A DNA stretch of 64,000 nucleotides from a bacterium. GTDB lineage: Bacteria; SZUA-79; Acidulodesulfobacterales; Acidulodesulfobacteraceae. The notes beneath the pieces were generated by a model, which saw nothing but the letters and a program-made list of their open reading frames with translations, was not told the origin of the DNA and did no database searches. A program made the translations under genes and the position numbers. Of this stretch, positions 9,106 through 17,792 are shown in pieces (position 1 is the stretch's first letter; every line of letters starts with the position of its first letter). The stretch spans positions 11,898 to 75,897 of the forward strand of contig DAHVNW010000003.1 in NCBI GenBank assembly GCA_027319095.1, written 5' to 3'.

Positions 9106-11386
9106 CACCGTAGAAATTAAAAACCGTTATTCCCCTCTTTTAATCATTCTTTTAATATCCGCTATATTTTTAACTTTTTTACTTTATAATGGGTTGGAGT
9201 TTATTAAAAATAAGTATAAGGCAGGTGAAATATCGACAAAAACGATTATAGCCAAAAAAGGTTTTAGATACGTAAACGTAAAAGCTACGAATGCCTTTCT
9301 AAAAAATAAAATAGATAAAAGCCCGGCCGTATATCTGTACTATCCCGAAGTTAAAGAAACCCTTGCAAGAAAAATAAAAAGAGCTTTTGCCTTTGCCAGG
9401 TCGTATAAGGGCAGTCATGCGCTTAATAACCAAAATATGGAAATATCGGAAAATATATTTCTTTCTAAATTGGGTGTTAAATTGCACAGGACAGTTCTAA
9501 ATGAGTTTTATTATTTAAATTATAATAAAAATATCGAATCGTATATTTTGAAAATAGCTGCAAGTATTTACAATAAAGGAGTTTTATCCGCGCTACCGGC
9601 TGGAAATAAAAAAATCGAAATTAAAAACGTAATAACGAACAGGCGAAAAATTATTAGTTACCCGCAAATGTTTTTTACTTTAAGAAAAGAAAAAGGTTTT
9701 GCTTATTATTATACCAAAGAATATCTCGGTTTTTTGCCTTCCTATATGCAAAACGATATTTACGGTTTAGTTTACCGGATTATAAAACCCGACATAGTTT
9801 ATTCAAAATATCTTACGCTAAAAAAAATTGAAAGCATTAAAAAGGAAAACGAGCCTATTTATATAAAAGTAAATAAAGGAATGCTCCTTATAAAAGCTGG
9901 AGGACTAATAACTAAGTCGAAAGCACTCGAACTTAATACTTATTATGCCGAATTTAAACTAAAAAACAATATACCGTCGTTAATCGGACTATTTCTTATC
10001 ATAACCATGCTGTTGTCCTTATCTTATGCATTTCCTTATAAGTATATAAGAAAATTTAGGACTACTCTGGATTTTAAAAATATAGTTTTTATAATTTCCA
10101 TATTAATATTTTCAATATTTATGATTAAAGCCGGAATAATTTTTTCGGATGCCCTTTCGTTATATTTTCCTTTTATAAACAAGAGCGATATTTACTATTT
10201 AATCCCTTTTGCGTTTAGTCCTATGCTTGTAAGAATAATATTAAATTCCGAAGTGTCTATAGTTTATATAGCTCTTTTTTCTATACTTACCTCTATAATT
10301 TTTAAAAATTCTATATTTTTTATGATATATACTTTCGCGGGAAGTTTTATAGCTTCATATGAAGTTTTCGATTTTTCTTCCTGGGGGAGAGTGGTTAAGG
10401 CAGGAGTAATTACCGGATCTTTAAACTCTTTCATGGTTCTTGCTTTTGCGCTTATAAGACTCGATATTATAAGCGTCCAAAATATTTATGCTCTCTTTTT
10501 TGCGTTTCTATCCGGCATTACCGCTTCTATTACCGTTATAGGACTTATACCCCTACTTGAAAGAATATTCGATTTTACCACAGATTTTAAACTTTTAGAA
10601 CTTTCAAGTTCAGGCAATCCCCTATTGAGGCAATTTTCTATTGTCGCTCCGGGAACGTATCAACATTCCATAATGACGGCCACGCTTGCCGAGTCCGCTG
10701 CATCGGCGGTTGGAGCTAACCCGCTTTTGGCGAGGGTTGCAAGCCTTTACCACGATATAGGCAAGATAACTAAACCGAACTATTTTATAGAAAATATAGC
10801 TAATTCCGAGAATCCGCACGATAAACTTGCCCCCACTATGAGCAGTTTAATTATCGCTTCGCATGTAAAAGACGGGCAGGAACTTGCAAAAAAATATAAA
10901 CTCGGCAGTAAAATAGAAAGCATAATAAGCGAGCATCACGGTACGTCCATGATAGGCGCATTTTACGAAAAGGCTTTTAACGTTAATAAGGAAGCAAATA
11001 TTTCAAAAGATACTTTCAGGTATAGCGGAAAAAAGCCTCAGACGAAAGAAGCGGGTATAATTATGCTGGCGGATTCCGTAGAAGCGATATCGAGGTCTAT
11101 GGCCAATATATCTCCTTCGAGGCTCGAACTTATGGTTAGAAAAACTATTAATAGAATTTATACCGACGGCCAGCTCGATGAATGCCAACTCACATTGAAA
11201 GACCTTCATGTCATAGGAGATGCTTTCGTGAAAGTTTTAAATTCCATATTTCATCAGAGGGTTCCATATGCCGGAAGGAACGGGAAGGACGGCGATAAAA
11301 ATGAAGCGGACGAAATCGATAATAAATATAACGGATACGCAAAAAAAGCTGAAAATAGATCCAAAGTCAGTCCGCTATATCGTTAA
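9068..11386 (+). CDS. 7TM-7TMR-HD family membrane phosphodiesterase (PgpH-like)
   Basis: A 772-aa membrane protein with one N-terminal helix (about residues 24-42), a long extracytoplasmic region, a run of hydrophobic helices (about 305-490) and a cytoplasmic HD phosphohydrolase domain. The HD motif is H562-D563 in LYHDIGK, with further metal ligands such as ISEHHGT downstream. In Firmicutes the same architecture (PgpH) hydrolyses cyclic di-AMP. That substrate is inferred here from family only. The phoH-HD-ybeY-dgkA order matches the Firmicute and deltaproteobacterial cluster. Confidence 0.87.
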   Translation: MKRTKFLEFLKNNTVEIKNRYSPLLIILLISAIFLTFLLYNGLEFIKNKYKAGEISTKTIIAKKGFRYVNVKATNAFLKNKIDKSPAVYLYYPEVKETLARKIKRAFAFARSYKGSHALNNQNMEISENIFLSKLGVKLHRTVLNEFYYLNYNKNIESYILKIAASIYNKGVLSALPAGNKKIEIKNVITNRRKIISYPQMFFTLRKEKGFAYYYTKEYLGFLPSYMQNDIYGLVYRIIKPDIVYSKYLTLKKIESIKKENEPIYIKVNKGMLLIKAGGLITKSKALELNTYYAEFKLKNNIPSLIGLFLIITMLLSLSYAFPYKYIRKFRTTLDFKNIVFIISILIFSIFMIKAGIIFSDALSLYFPFINKSDIYYLIPFAFSPMLVRIILNSEVSIVYIALFSILTSIIFKNSIFFMIYTFAGSFIASYEVFDFSSWGRVVKAGVITGSLNSFMVLAFALIRLDIISVQNIYALFFAFLSGITASITVIGLIPLLERIFDFTTDFKLLELSSSGNPLLRQFSIVAPGTYQHSIMTATLAESAASAVGANPLLARVASLYHDIGKITKPNYFIENIANSENPHDKLAPTMSSLIIASHVKDGQELAKKYKLGSKIESIISEHHGTSMIGAFYEKAFNVNKEANISKDTFRYSGKKPQTKEAGIIMLADSVEAISRSMANISPSRLELMVRKTINRIYTDGQLDECQLTLKDLHVIGDAFVKVLNSIFHQRVPYAGRNGKDGDKNEADEIDNKYNGYAKKAENRSKVSPLYR

Positions 11387-11837
11387 AAATTCTATAAAAA
11401 ATCTCTATTGCGGCTCTTACGAAATAGATATAATTTTTTGTTCGGAAAGCTATATAAAAAAACTGAATAAAATTTATAGGGACCAAAATAAACCTACCGA
11501 CGTGCTTTCCTTTGAAATAAAGGAATGGCAAGGAATGATTTTCCATATAGGCGAGATTTACATATCTCCTTCGGTTGCGCGGAGAAATTTTATTTTTAAT
11601 AAAAATTTTTGGGAGAAAGCGGAATGGGTTATTTCCGGCGGGAAAGGCGTAAAGGGCGGCGGAATAACTCAATACGACAAAGAAGGTTTCGGCAAGGAGA
11701 TTGCACTTTTGCTAATACACGGTATTTTACATATTTTCGGTTATTCGCACGACGAAGAACATGTCTTTGGTTTGGACGATCCGGGTTACGATAAAGATAT
11801 GAAATATATGCAGAATTTTTTATATAAAAAATTATGA
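11301..11837 (+). CDS. ybeY: Endoribonuclease YbeY
   Basis: Single-strand-specific RNase that acts in 16S rRNA maturation and ribosome quality control. The zinc-binding H-x3-H-x5-H signature is intact in HGILHIFGYSHDEEH. NKPTDVLSFE is the conserved upstream block. I chose the ATG at 11301, giving 178 aa starting MKRTKSIINI. The ATG at 11268 would add 11 residues and lengthen the overlap with the HD gene. A glycine-rich insertion (WVISGGKGVKGGGI) before the metal motif is not typical. The stop overlaps the next ATG by 4 nt. Confidence 0.9.
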   Translation: MKRTKSIINITDTQKKLKIDPKSVRYIVKNSIKNLYCGSYEIDIIFCSESYIKKLNKIYRDQNKPTDVLSFEIKEWQGMIFHIGEIYISPSVARRNFIFNKNFWEKAEWVISGGKGVKGGGITQYDKEGFGKEIALLLIHGILHIFGYSHDEEHVFGLDDPGYDKDMKYMQNFLYKKL

Positions 11838-12580
11838 AATATAACGAAATAAAAGGGGATGGACTTAAGTCCATCCCCTTTCGGACGCAAAATCGTTTAG
11901 AATCTTTTAATGCGGCGATAGAAGGCATTCTATTGGTTACGAAGACCGAAAAAAACATGAGGATTCATTTCGCCATATCTATTGCCGCTATTTTCCTTGC
12001 CCTTTTTTTAAGAGTTTCCAAAACTGACATTATGCTGATATTCATTTCGGTTTTTTTTGTTTTATTTGCCGAAACTATTAATACTTCTATCGAATATCTT
12101 GCGGATTTCGTTTCCAAAGAACATTCCGCTAAAATTGCAGCCGTAAAAAATTTATCCGCCGGCGCAGTTCTTTTATCCGCATTCGGTTCATTTGTAGTGG
12201 GCTATATAATTTTTTCAAAATATCTTTATTATATGATATACTATACCACTAATATGATAAAAGCCGAAGGTTCCAATATCGCGATAGTAGTAATATCGAT
12301 CGTTTTTGTCGGCATAATTATTATTAAGGCCTTATTTAATAAAGGAACGCCGCTAAGGGGAGGGTTTCCAAGCGGACATTCGGCAGTCGCCTTTTCGATA
12401 TGGCTTACTATTTCTTTTTTGACTTTAAATCCCGTGGCGTCGCTTTTAACGTTTATACTCGCGTTTATTATTGCATTATCCCGCATAAGTAGCGGTATTC
12501 ATACAAAAACAGAAGTCTTGACGGGAAGCATTATAGGTATTTTAATAACTGCTTTAATATTCAAGCTGTTTTACTTTTAA
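11834..12580 (+). CDS. Diacylglycerol/undecaprenol kinase fused to PAP2 phosphatase
   Basis: Two membrane enzymes in one 248-aa chain. Residues about 20-130 are a prokaryotic DgkA domain, with KTEKNMRIH and the signature AETINTSIEYLAD. Residues about 140-248 are a PAP2 lipid phosphatase with PSGHSA and SRISSGIHTKTE (Arg and His present, the usual Asp replaced by Glu). The pair could phosphorylate and dephosphorylate undecaprenol or diacylglycerol, recycling lipid carrier. Substrate is inferred. It overlaps ybeY by 4 nt. A 30-bp palindrome lies in its first codons. Confidence 0.88.
   Translation: MKYNEIKGDGLKSIPFRTQNRLESFNAAIEGILLVTKTEKNMRIHFAISIAAIFLALFLRVSKTDIMLIFISVFFVLFAETINTSIEYLADFVSKEHSAKIAAVKNLSAGAVLLSAFGSFVVGYIIFSKYLYYMIYYTTNMIKAEGSNIAIVVISIVFVGIIIIKALFNKGTPLRGGFPSGHSAVAFSIWLTISFLTLNPVASLLTFILAFIIALSRISSGIHTKTEVLTGSIIGILITALIFKLFYF
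11852..11881 (+). repeat. 30-bp perfect palindrome inside the dgkA-PAP2 coding region
   Basis: All 15 base pairs match, with arms AAAGGGGATGGACTT and AAGTCCATCCCCTTT. It begins 18 nt after the ATG and is translated in frame as KGDGLKSIPF, upstream of the first conserved DgkA residues. No alternative ATG/GTG/TTG lies between it and the conserved domain, so it appears to be a genuine in-frame insertion. It may also fold in mRNA and limit expression. Confidence 0.75.
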
Positions 12581-12639
12581 TGCCAGATACTTCTAATAAG
12601 CCTGCTCAATAATAATTTTATTACTAAGGCGCCCAATCT

Positions 12640-13509
12640 ATGAAAAATGAAAAAATAGAGCTTAAAGAGTTTAAAGAATTAATAGAAATAGTCAAAAAAC
12701 TTCGCTCTAAGTGCGGTTGTCCATGGGACATGAAACAGACGGAGGAAACGCTTAAGCCTTATGTAATAGAAGAAGCGTACGAAGTTGCTGAGGCGATAAG
12801 TTCCGGAAATGAACATGAAATAATGGAAGAGCTTGGCGATTTACTTCTCCAGGTCGTATTTTTATCCGTTATATACCAAGAAAAAAATAAATTTTCGCTT
12901 GAAGACGTTATCAAAACCATAAATAAAAAAATGATAAGGAGGCATCCGCATGTTTTCGATAAAGACTTTAAGGTTAAAAAAGGCGAATGCCTAGAAGAAG
13001 TAATTTTACAAAATTGGGAAAGGATTAAAAAAGAAGAAAAGATCGAAAAGTCGAAAGGGATGCCTCAAATGCCGCAAAATCCTTCCGTTTACGTTTCAGA
13101 AACCATGCCTGCGCTCCACAGGGCATTTATGGTACAGGAAAAGGCCAAAAGAATAGGGTTAGATTTTGAAGACGCGGACGGTGCCCTAAATAAGGTTTAT
13201 GAGGAAATTGCCGAACTGGAATCGGAAATCAAAAATAAAGCGGAAAAAAACAAGGAAAGCAATCCGGCTGAAGACGCGCAAAACGGCATAGAAGAAGAGT
13301 ATGGCGATATATTGTTTTCCGCGGTGAATCTTGGGAGGCTATTGGGTATTCACCCTTGCGGCGCTTTAAATAAATCTTCTAATAAATTTATAAAAAGATT
13401 CGCTTATATTGAGGAGAATTTTTCCAAAAACGGAGACGGTGCTACGTTGGCGGAACTTGACTCAAAAAGCCTCGATAAATTATGGGAAGAATCAAAAAAA
13501 GCATTATAA
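12640..13509 (+). CDS. mazG: Nucleoside triphosphate pyrophosphohydrolase MazG
   Basis: House-cleaning all-alpha NTP pyrophosphatase that hydrolyses (d)NTPs to monophosphates. 289 aa holds two MazG domains. The first has CPWDMKQT, EEAYEVAEAI and EELGDLLLQVVF, giving the acidic Mg2+ site; the second has EEEYGDILFSAVNLGRLLGI. The region between them carries a charged stretch (about 200-215) that makes it slightly longer than E. coli MazG. It overlaps lnt by 28 nt. Confidence 0.93.
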   Translation: MKNEKIELKEFKELIEIVKKLRSKCGCPWDMKQTEETLKPYVIEEAYEVAEAISSGNEHEIMEELGDLLLQVVFLSVIYQEKNKFSLEDVIKTINKKMIRRHPHVFDKDFKVKKGECLEEVILQNWERIKKEEKIEKSKGMPQMPQNPSVYVSETMPALHRAFMVQEKAKRIGLDFEDADGALNKVYEEIAELESEIKNKAEKNKESNPAEDAQNGIEEEYGDILFSAVNLGRLLGIHPCGALNKSSNKFIKRFAYIEENFSKNGDGATLAELDSKSLDKLWEESKKAL

Positions 13510-15047
13510 TAAAAGCTTCATCGGCATGCGTTTCGGGGATATTGACCGCTTTTTTGTTTCCTAATTTTAATTTTGAATTTCTTGCATGGATTTCCTTAAT
13601 TCCTCTTTTGTATGCGGTTAAAAGCTCGAATAGTTTTAAAGAAGCTTTTTTTTACGGTTTTATATCCGGTATAGCTTCATATATAATAATATTGTATTGG
13701 ATAGTATATACCGTTCTGGTTTTCGGCAATCTTCCGTATTATGCAGCCGTTTTTGCCCTGCTTATCCTTTCTTCCTATCTGGCTTTATATTTTGCTTTGT
13801 TTGCCGGGTTCGGCAAAATTTTATTAAATAATTTTAATAAGCTAAATATAATTTTAATTCCTTCATGCTGGGTATTTTTTGAGTTTTTTAAGTCGAAATT
13901 ATTAACGGGCTTTCCGTGGGAAAATTTAGGTTTTTCACAGTATTTAAATCTTCCTTTTATACAAATTTCCAACGTAATAGGGGTTTTAGGGTTATCTTTT
14001 ATCATAGTTCTTATAAATTATGCAGTATTTCATTTTATTTTTTATAAAGGTAAAATTTCGAGAAAGCAGGCTCTATTTGAATTAATTTTTGTTCTTTCGG
14101 TTTTTATTTTTATCGTTTCTTACGGATATTATAATATTTATTCCGTCCGCAAATTGCTTAAAAACAAAAAACCGGTAAAAGTCGCATTGATTCAAGGCAA
14201 TATAGGAATGTTTCAAAAATGGAAAATTACTAAAAAAAGGACAACGTCTATTTACCTGAATTTAACTAAAAAATCCTTAAAATATAAACCGCAATTAGTA
14301 CTTTGGCCCGAAACCGCCCTTCCTTACATAATATCTTTATATCCTTACTATTGGAATAAGGTAATGAGTTTTGCCGGGAAAAATAAAATTAATTTAATTT
14401 TAGGCGCTATAGGATTGAAATTTTTTGACGGAAAATACAGGTATTACAACAGGAGTTATATGTTTAGCAAATCCGGCTCTTATTCGTATTACGACAAACA
14501 CCATCTCGTGCCGTTCGGAGAATATATCCCTTTTAAAAAGCAGCTCCCTTTTTTAGCGCACATCTTAAGGGGTGCAGGCATAGGAAATTTTACTGCCGGC
14601 AAAAAATTCAGGATATTAAAAGGCGGCAATATAAGGGCCGGTTCGATGATTTGCTACGAGGCGTATTTCGACTCGTTAGTCAGACATTTTCCTCAAAACG
14701 GTGCTAATGTTTTAATTAGCATAACCGACGACGCATGGTATGGAAGGACTTCGGCGCCTTACCAGGATATGTCTATGACAGTTTTTCCTGCGGTAGAAAA
14801 CGAGAGATTCATAGCCAGAGCAGGAAATTCCGGAATTAGCGGGATAATATCTCCAACCGGAAAAATTTTGAAAGAAACTAAGATATTTAAAAGGACATAT
14901 ATAACTGGGCATATTAAATTAATTAGCAGAAAGACTTTTTTTTCTTTATATGGTAATATATTTGTTTATGCTGTAGATTATATTTTTGTTTTTTCGATAA
15001 TCTTTATTTTTGTGCGGCGGCAAGCCGGCAAGATTCATAAGTCATAA
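13482..15047 (+). CDS. lnt: Apolipoprotein N-acyltransferase
   Basis: Inner-membrane enzyme that adds the third acyl chain to lipoproteins, making them competent for Lol export. Several N-terminal transmembrane helices (to about residue 215) precede a nitrilase domain. The catalytic triad is visible: E277 in WPETALP, K339 in YDKHHLVPFGEY, and C391 in MICYEAYFD. 521 aa is the normal length. The start lies inside the end of mazG. It fits with the nearby lolCD genes. Confidence 0.94.
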   Translation: MGRIKKSIIIKASSACVSGILTAFLFPNFNFEFLAWISLIPLLYAVKSSNSFKEAFFYGFISGIASYIIILYWIVYTVLVFGNLPYYAAVFALLILSSYLALYFALFAGFGKILLNNFNKLNIILIPSCWVFFEFFKSKLLTGFPWENLGFSQYLNLPFIQISNVIGVLGLSFIIVLINYAVFHFIFYKGKISRKQALFELIFVLSVFIFIVSYGYYNIYSVRKLLKNKKPVKVALIQGNIGMFQKWKITKKRTTSIYLNLTKKSLKYKPQLVLWPETALPYIISLYPYYWNKVMSFAGKNKINLILGAIGLKFFDGKYRYYNRSYMFSKSGSYSYYDKHHLVPFGEYIPFKKQLPFLAHILRGAGIGNFTAGKKFRILKGGNIRAGSMICYEAYFDSLVRHFPQNGANVLISITDDAWYGRTSAPYQDMSMTVFPAVENERFIARAGNSGISGIISPTGKILKETKIFKRTYITGHIKLISRKTFFSLYGNIFVYAVDYIFVFSIIFIFVRRQAGKIHKS

Positions 15048-15088
15048 ATCTTAAATAGTTAAGATTCTTTATAATGCGGAGGTTTTTA

Positions 15089-16226
15089 ATGTCAAATGAA
15101 ATTACAAGTCAACTCTTAATAAATACCGCTTCTTTAGACAAAAGGTTAGAAGAACTCGAAGAAACATTAGAAAAGATGCGGAGGATGCTTTGAAGTATCA
15201 AAATTAGAATTGCGGCTTAAAGAAATAGAAGAAATTTCTTCAAAAGAAGATTTTTATAAAGATATTTCTTTTTCAAAAGGGATATTGATAGAAAAATCGG
15301 GGATAGAGAACAGGTTAAAGCCTTTTTACTCTGTGTACGAAGAATTTAAAAGCATTAAAGAATTATACCTTCTTTCCAAGGAAGAAAACGACGAAAATAT
15401 GCTCGCGGATATATCGGAAAGCATTAAATCTTTGGAAAAAGCCGTCAGTGATTTAGAAATAGATACCACGCTTTCAGGAAAAGACGATAAGCTGAACGCC
15501 ATAGTCGAAATTCATGCGGGTTCCGGCGGGACGGAATCTATGGATTTTGCGAATATGCTTTTGAGGATGTATTTAAGATGGGCGGAGCAGAAAAAATTCA
15601 AGGCTCGGATTATGGAATTTAATGCTGGGGAAGAAGCTGGAGTTAAGAGCGCTACATTCATTGTCGATGGAAAATATGCCTACGGTTATCTTAAAGCCGA
15701 AATCGGCGTTCACAGGCTCGTAAGAATTTCCCCTTTCGACGCAAATAAAAGGAGGCATACGTCTTTTGCTTCCGTTTTCGTTTATCCGGAAATAGACGAT
15801 AATATAGATATCGTTATAGATGAAAAGGACGTAAAAATAGATACGTACCGTTCCAGCGGCGCTGGCGGACAACATGTTAACACTACCGATTCAGCCGTCA
15901 GGCTGACCCATATTCCGACTGGAATAGTAGTCGCCTGTCAAAACGAACGGTCTCAGCATAAAAATAAAGAGGCTGCCTATAAACTTTTAAGAGCAAGACT
16001 TTACGATTATTACAAAAAGAAAAAGGAAGATGAGGAAGATAAAATCAATAAAACCAAAAAAGAAATATCGTGGGGTTCCCAGATAAGGTCTTATACGCTT
16101 AACCCGAACCGCTTAATAAAAGACCACAGAACCGGGGTAACAATTTACGACGATAAGAGCGTTTTTGACGGCGGCATAGACGAGTTTATAAGCGCTTATC
16201 TGCTTGGCGTTAGAGCTAAAGAATAA
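15089..16226 (+). CDS. prfB: Peptide chain release factor 2, with programmed +1 frameshift
   Basis: Releases peptides at UGA and UAA. The gene begins at the ATG at 15089 (GGAGG Shine-Dalgarno just upstream), runs 34 codons to an in-frame UGA at 15191-15193, and continues in the +1 frame, giving about 378 aa. The downstream part contains the SPF stop-codon recognition tripeptide (RISPFDANKRRHTSF) and the GGQ peptidyl-transfer motif (SGAGGQHVNTTD). The frameshift signal is the classic RF2 autoregulatory one. Confidence 0.95.
15180..15193 (+). promoter_or_regulatory. RF2 programmed +1 frameshift site
   Basis: GGAGG (an internal Shine-Dalgarno), three bases (ATG), then CTT TGA. The same layout in E. 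coli prfB makes the ribosome slip on CUU when RF2 is scarce. After skipping one T, the frame continues GAA GTA TCA into the RF2 body. Confidence 0.93.
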
Positions 16227-16289
16227 TAAATAATAGTAATATCGCCTTTAAACGTTCCCATAGGTAATTTTGGGCAAAAGGAGGATGAA

Positions 16290-17777
16290 TTGGATCAGGA
16301 ATTAAACATTATAGAAAAAAACAGGATAGATAAATTAAAAAAATTAAGGGAAAACGGCATTAATCCTTTTTCCAATAAATTTGAAAAAAAAGAAAATATA
16401 AAAAACATTAAAGAAAAATACGGTAGCAAGGATAAGGATTTTTTTGAGAATAACAGGACGGAAGTAGAAACGGCAGGCAGGATTATAATTATAAGAAGCT
16501 TCGGCAAAGCTTCTTTTTTCAGGCTTAGAGACGGTTTTGGAGAATTGCAGTGTTATATTCAAAAAGACGGATTAGAAGCAAAAGACTTCGAACTTTTTAG
16601 CGAATATGTAGACGCCGGCGATATATGCGCCGTAAAAGGGCATCTTTTTAGAACAAAAACAAACGAATTAACTATAAAAGTCGAGCATTTAGAAATATTA
16701 ACGAAATCCGTTTTGCCCCTGCCCGAAAAATGGCACGGACTTAAAGACATAGAATCGCGTTTCCGCAAAAGATACGTCGATTTGATAGCTAATTCGGAAG
16801 TTAGGGAAATTTTTAAGAAAAGAGCCGAAATTATTAATTTTATCCGTTCTTTTTTAAATTCTTACGACTTTCTGGAAGTAGAAACGCCTATTATGCAGGC
16901 AAACCCCGGCGGAGCGTCGGCAAAACCTTTTAAAACCCATCATAATGCTTTAAATTTAGACCTTTATATGAGAATAGCGCCTGAATTATATTTAAAAAGA
17001 TTAGTTACGGGCGGCTTTGACAGGGTTTACGAAATAGGAAGAAATTTTAGAAACGAAGGAATTTCGATAAAGCATAATCCTGAATTTACCATGCTTGAAT
17101 TTTATATGGCGTATACGGATTATAAATATTTGATGAGTTTCGTCGAAAAGATGCTTTCTGAATTATCCATGCACATCTGTGGCTCTTATACTATCGATTA
17201 TGGAGAAGAGAAGTTAAATTTCGAACCTCCGTTTAAAAGAATTAAGTTAAAAGACAGCCTCGTCGAAATAGGAGGATTTAAGCCGGACGAAATCGATTCC
17301 GCCGATAAAGTTTTTGGACTTCTATCAGCGAGAAATACGCAGGGAATTAGTAAAACAGACGCCCTTGGGGAACTCTTGACAATCTTATTCGACGAGATAG
17401 TCGAACCAAAACTGATTAACCCGGTTTTTATTACCGATTACCCTATAGAAAGCTCTCCTCTTGCAAGAAGGAACGATATTGACGAAACCGTCGCCGACCG
17501 GTTCGAGCTTTTTATTGCAGGAAGGGAAATAGGAAATGCATTTTCCGAACTTAACGACCCGCTAGAGCAGGAAGAGCGTTTTAAATCGCAGGTGGAAGCA
17601 AAAATTAAAGAGGGTTTGCCGGCGGAAACGGACAATGATTATATAGAGGCTTTGAAACAGGGGCTGCCTCCAACCGCGGGATGCGGAATAGGCATAGACA
17701 GGGCGGTTATGCTTCTCACTAATTCCTATTCCATAAGGGACGTTATATTATTTCCTTTGCTTAAACCTATAAAATAA
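16290..17777 (+). CDS. lysS: Lysyl-tRNA synthetase, class II
   Basis: Charges tRNA-Lys. The 495-aa protein has an OB-fold anticodon-binding domain (about 55-150) and a class II catalytic core, with RFRKRYVDL, motif 2 FRNEGIS and C-terminal motif 3 GCGIGIDRAVML. A TTG start at 16290 is preferred because AGGAGG (16279-16284) is spaced 5 nt upstream. An ATG at 16285 is in another frame and stops after six codons. prfB-lysS-lolC adjacency is common in deltaproteobacteria. Confidence 0.95.
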   Translation: MDQELNIIEKNRIDKLKKLRENGINPFSNKFEKKENIKNIKEKYGSKDKDFFENNRTEVETAGRIIIIRSFGKASFFRLRDGFGELQCYIQKDGLEAKDFELFSEYVDAGDICAVKGHLFRTKTNELTIKVEHLEILTKSVLPLPEKWHGLKDIESRFRKRYVDLIANSEVREIFKKRAEIINFIRSFLNSYDFLEVETPIMQANPGGASAKPFKTHHNALNLDLYMRIAPELYLKRLVTGGFDRVYEIGRNFRNEGISIKHNPEFTMLEFYMAYTDYKYLMSFVEKMLSELSMHICGSYTIDYGEEKLNFEPPFKRIKLKDSLVEIGGFKPDEIDSADKVFGLLSARNTQGISKTDALGELLTILFDEIVEPKLINPVFITDYPIESSPLARRNDIDETVADRFELFIAGREIGNAFSELNDPLEQEERFKSQVEAKIKEGLPAETDNDYIEALKQGLPPTAGCGIGIDRAVMLLTNSYSIRDVILFPLLKPIK

Positions 17778-17792
17778 ATAAAATACCCACAT

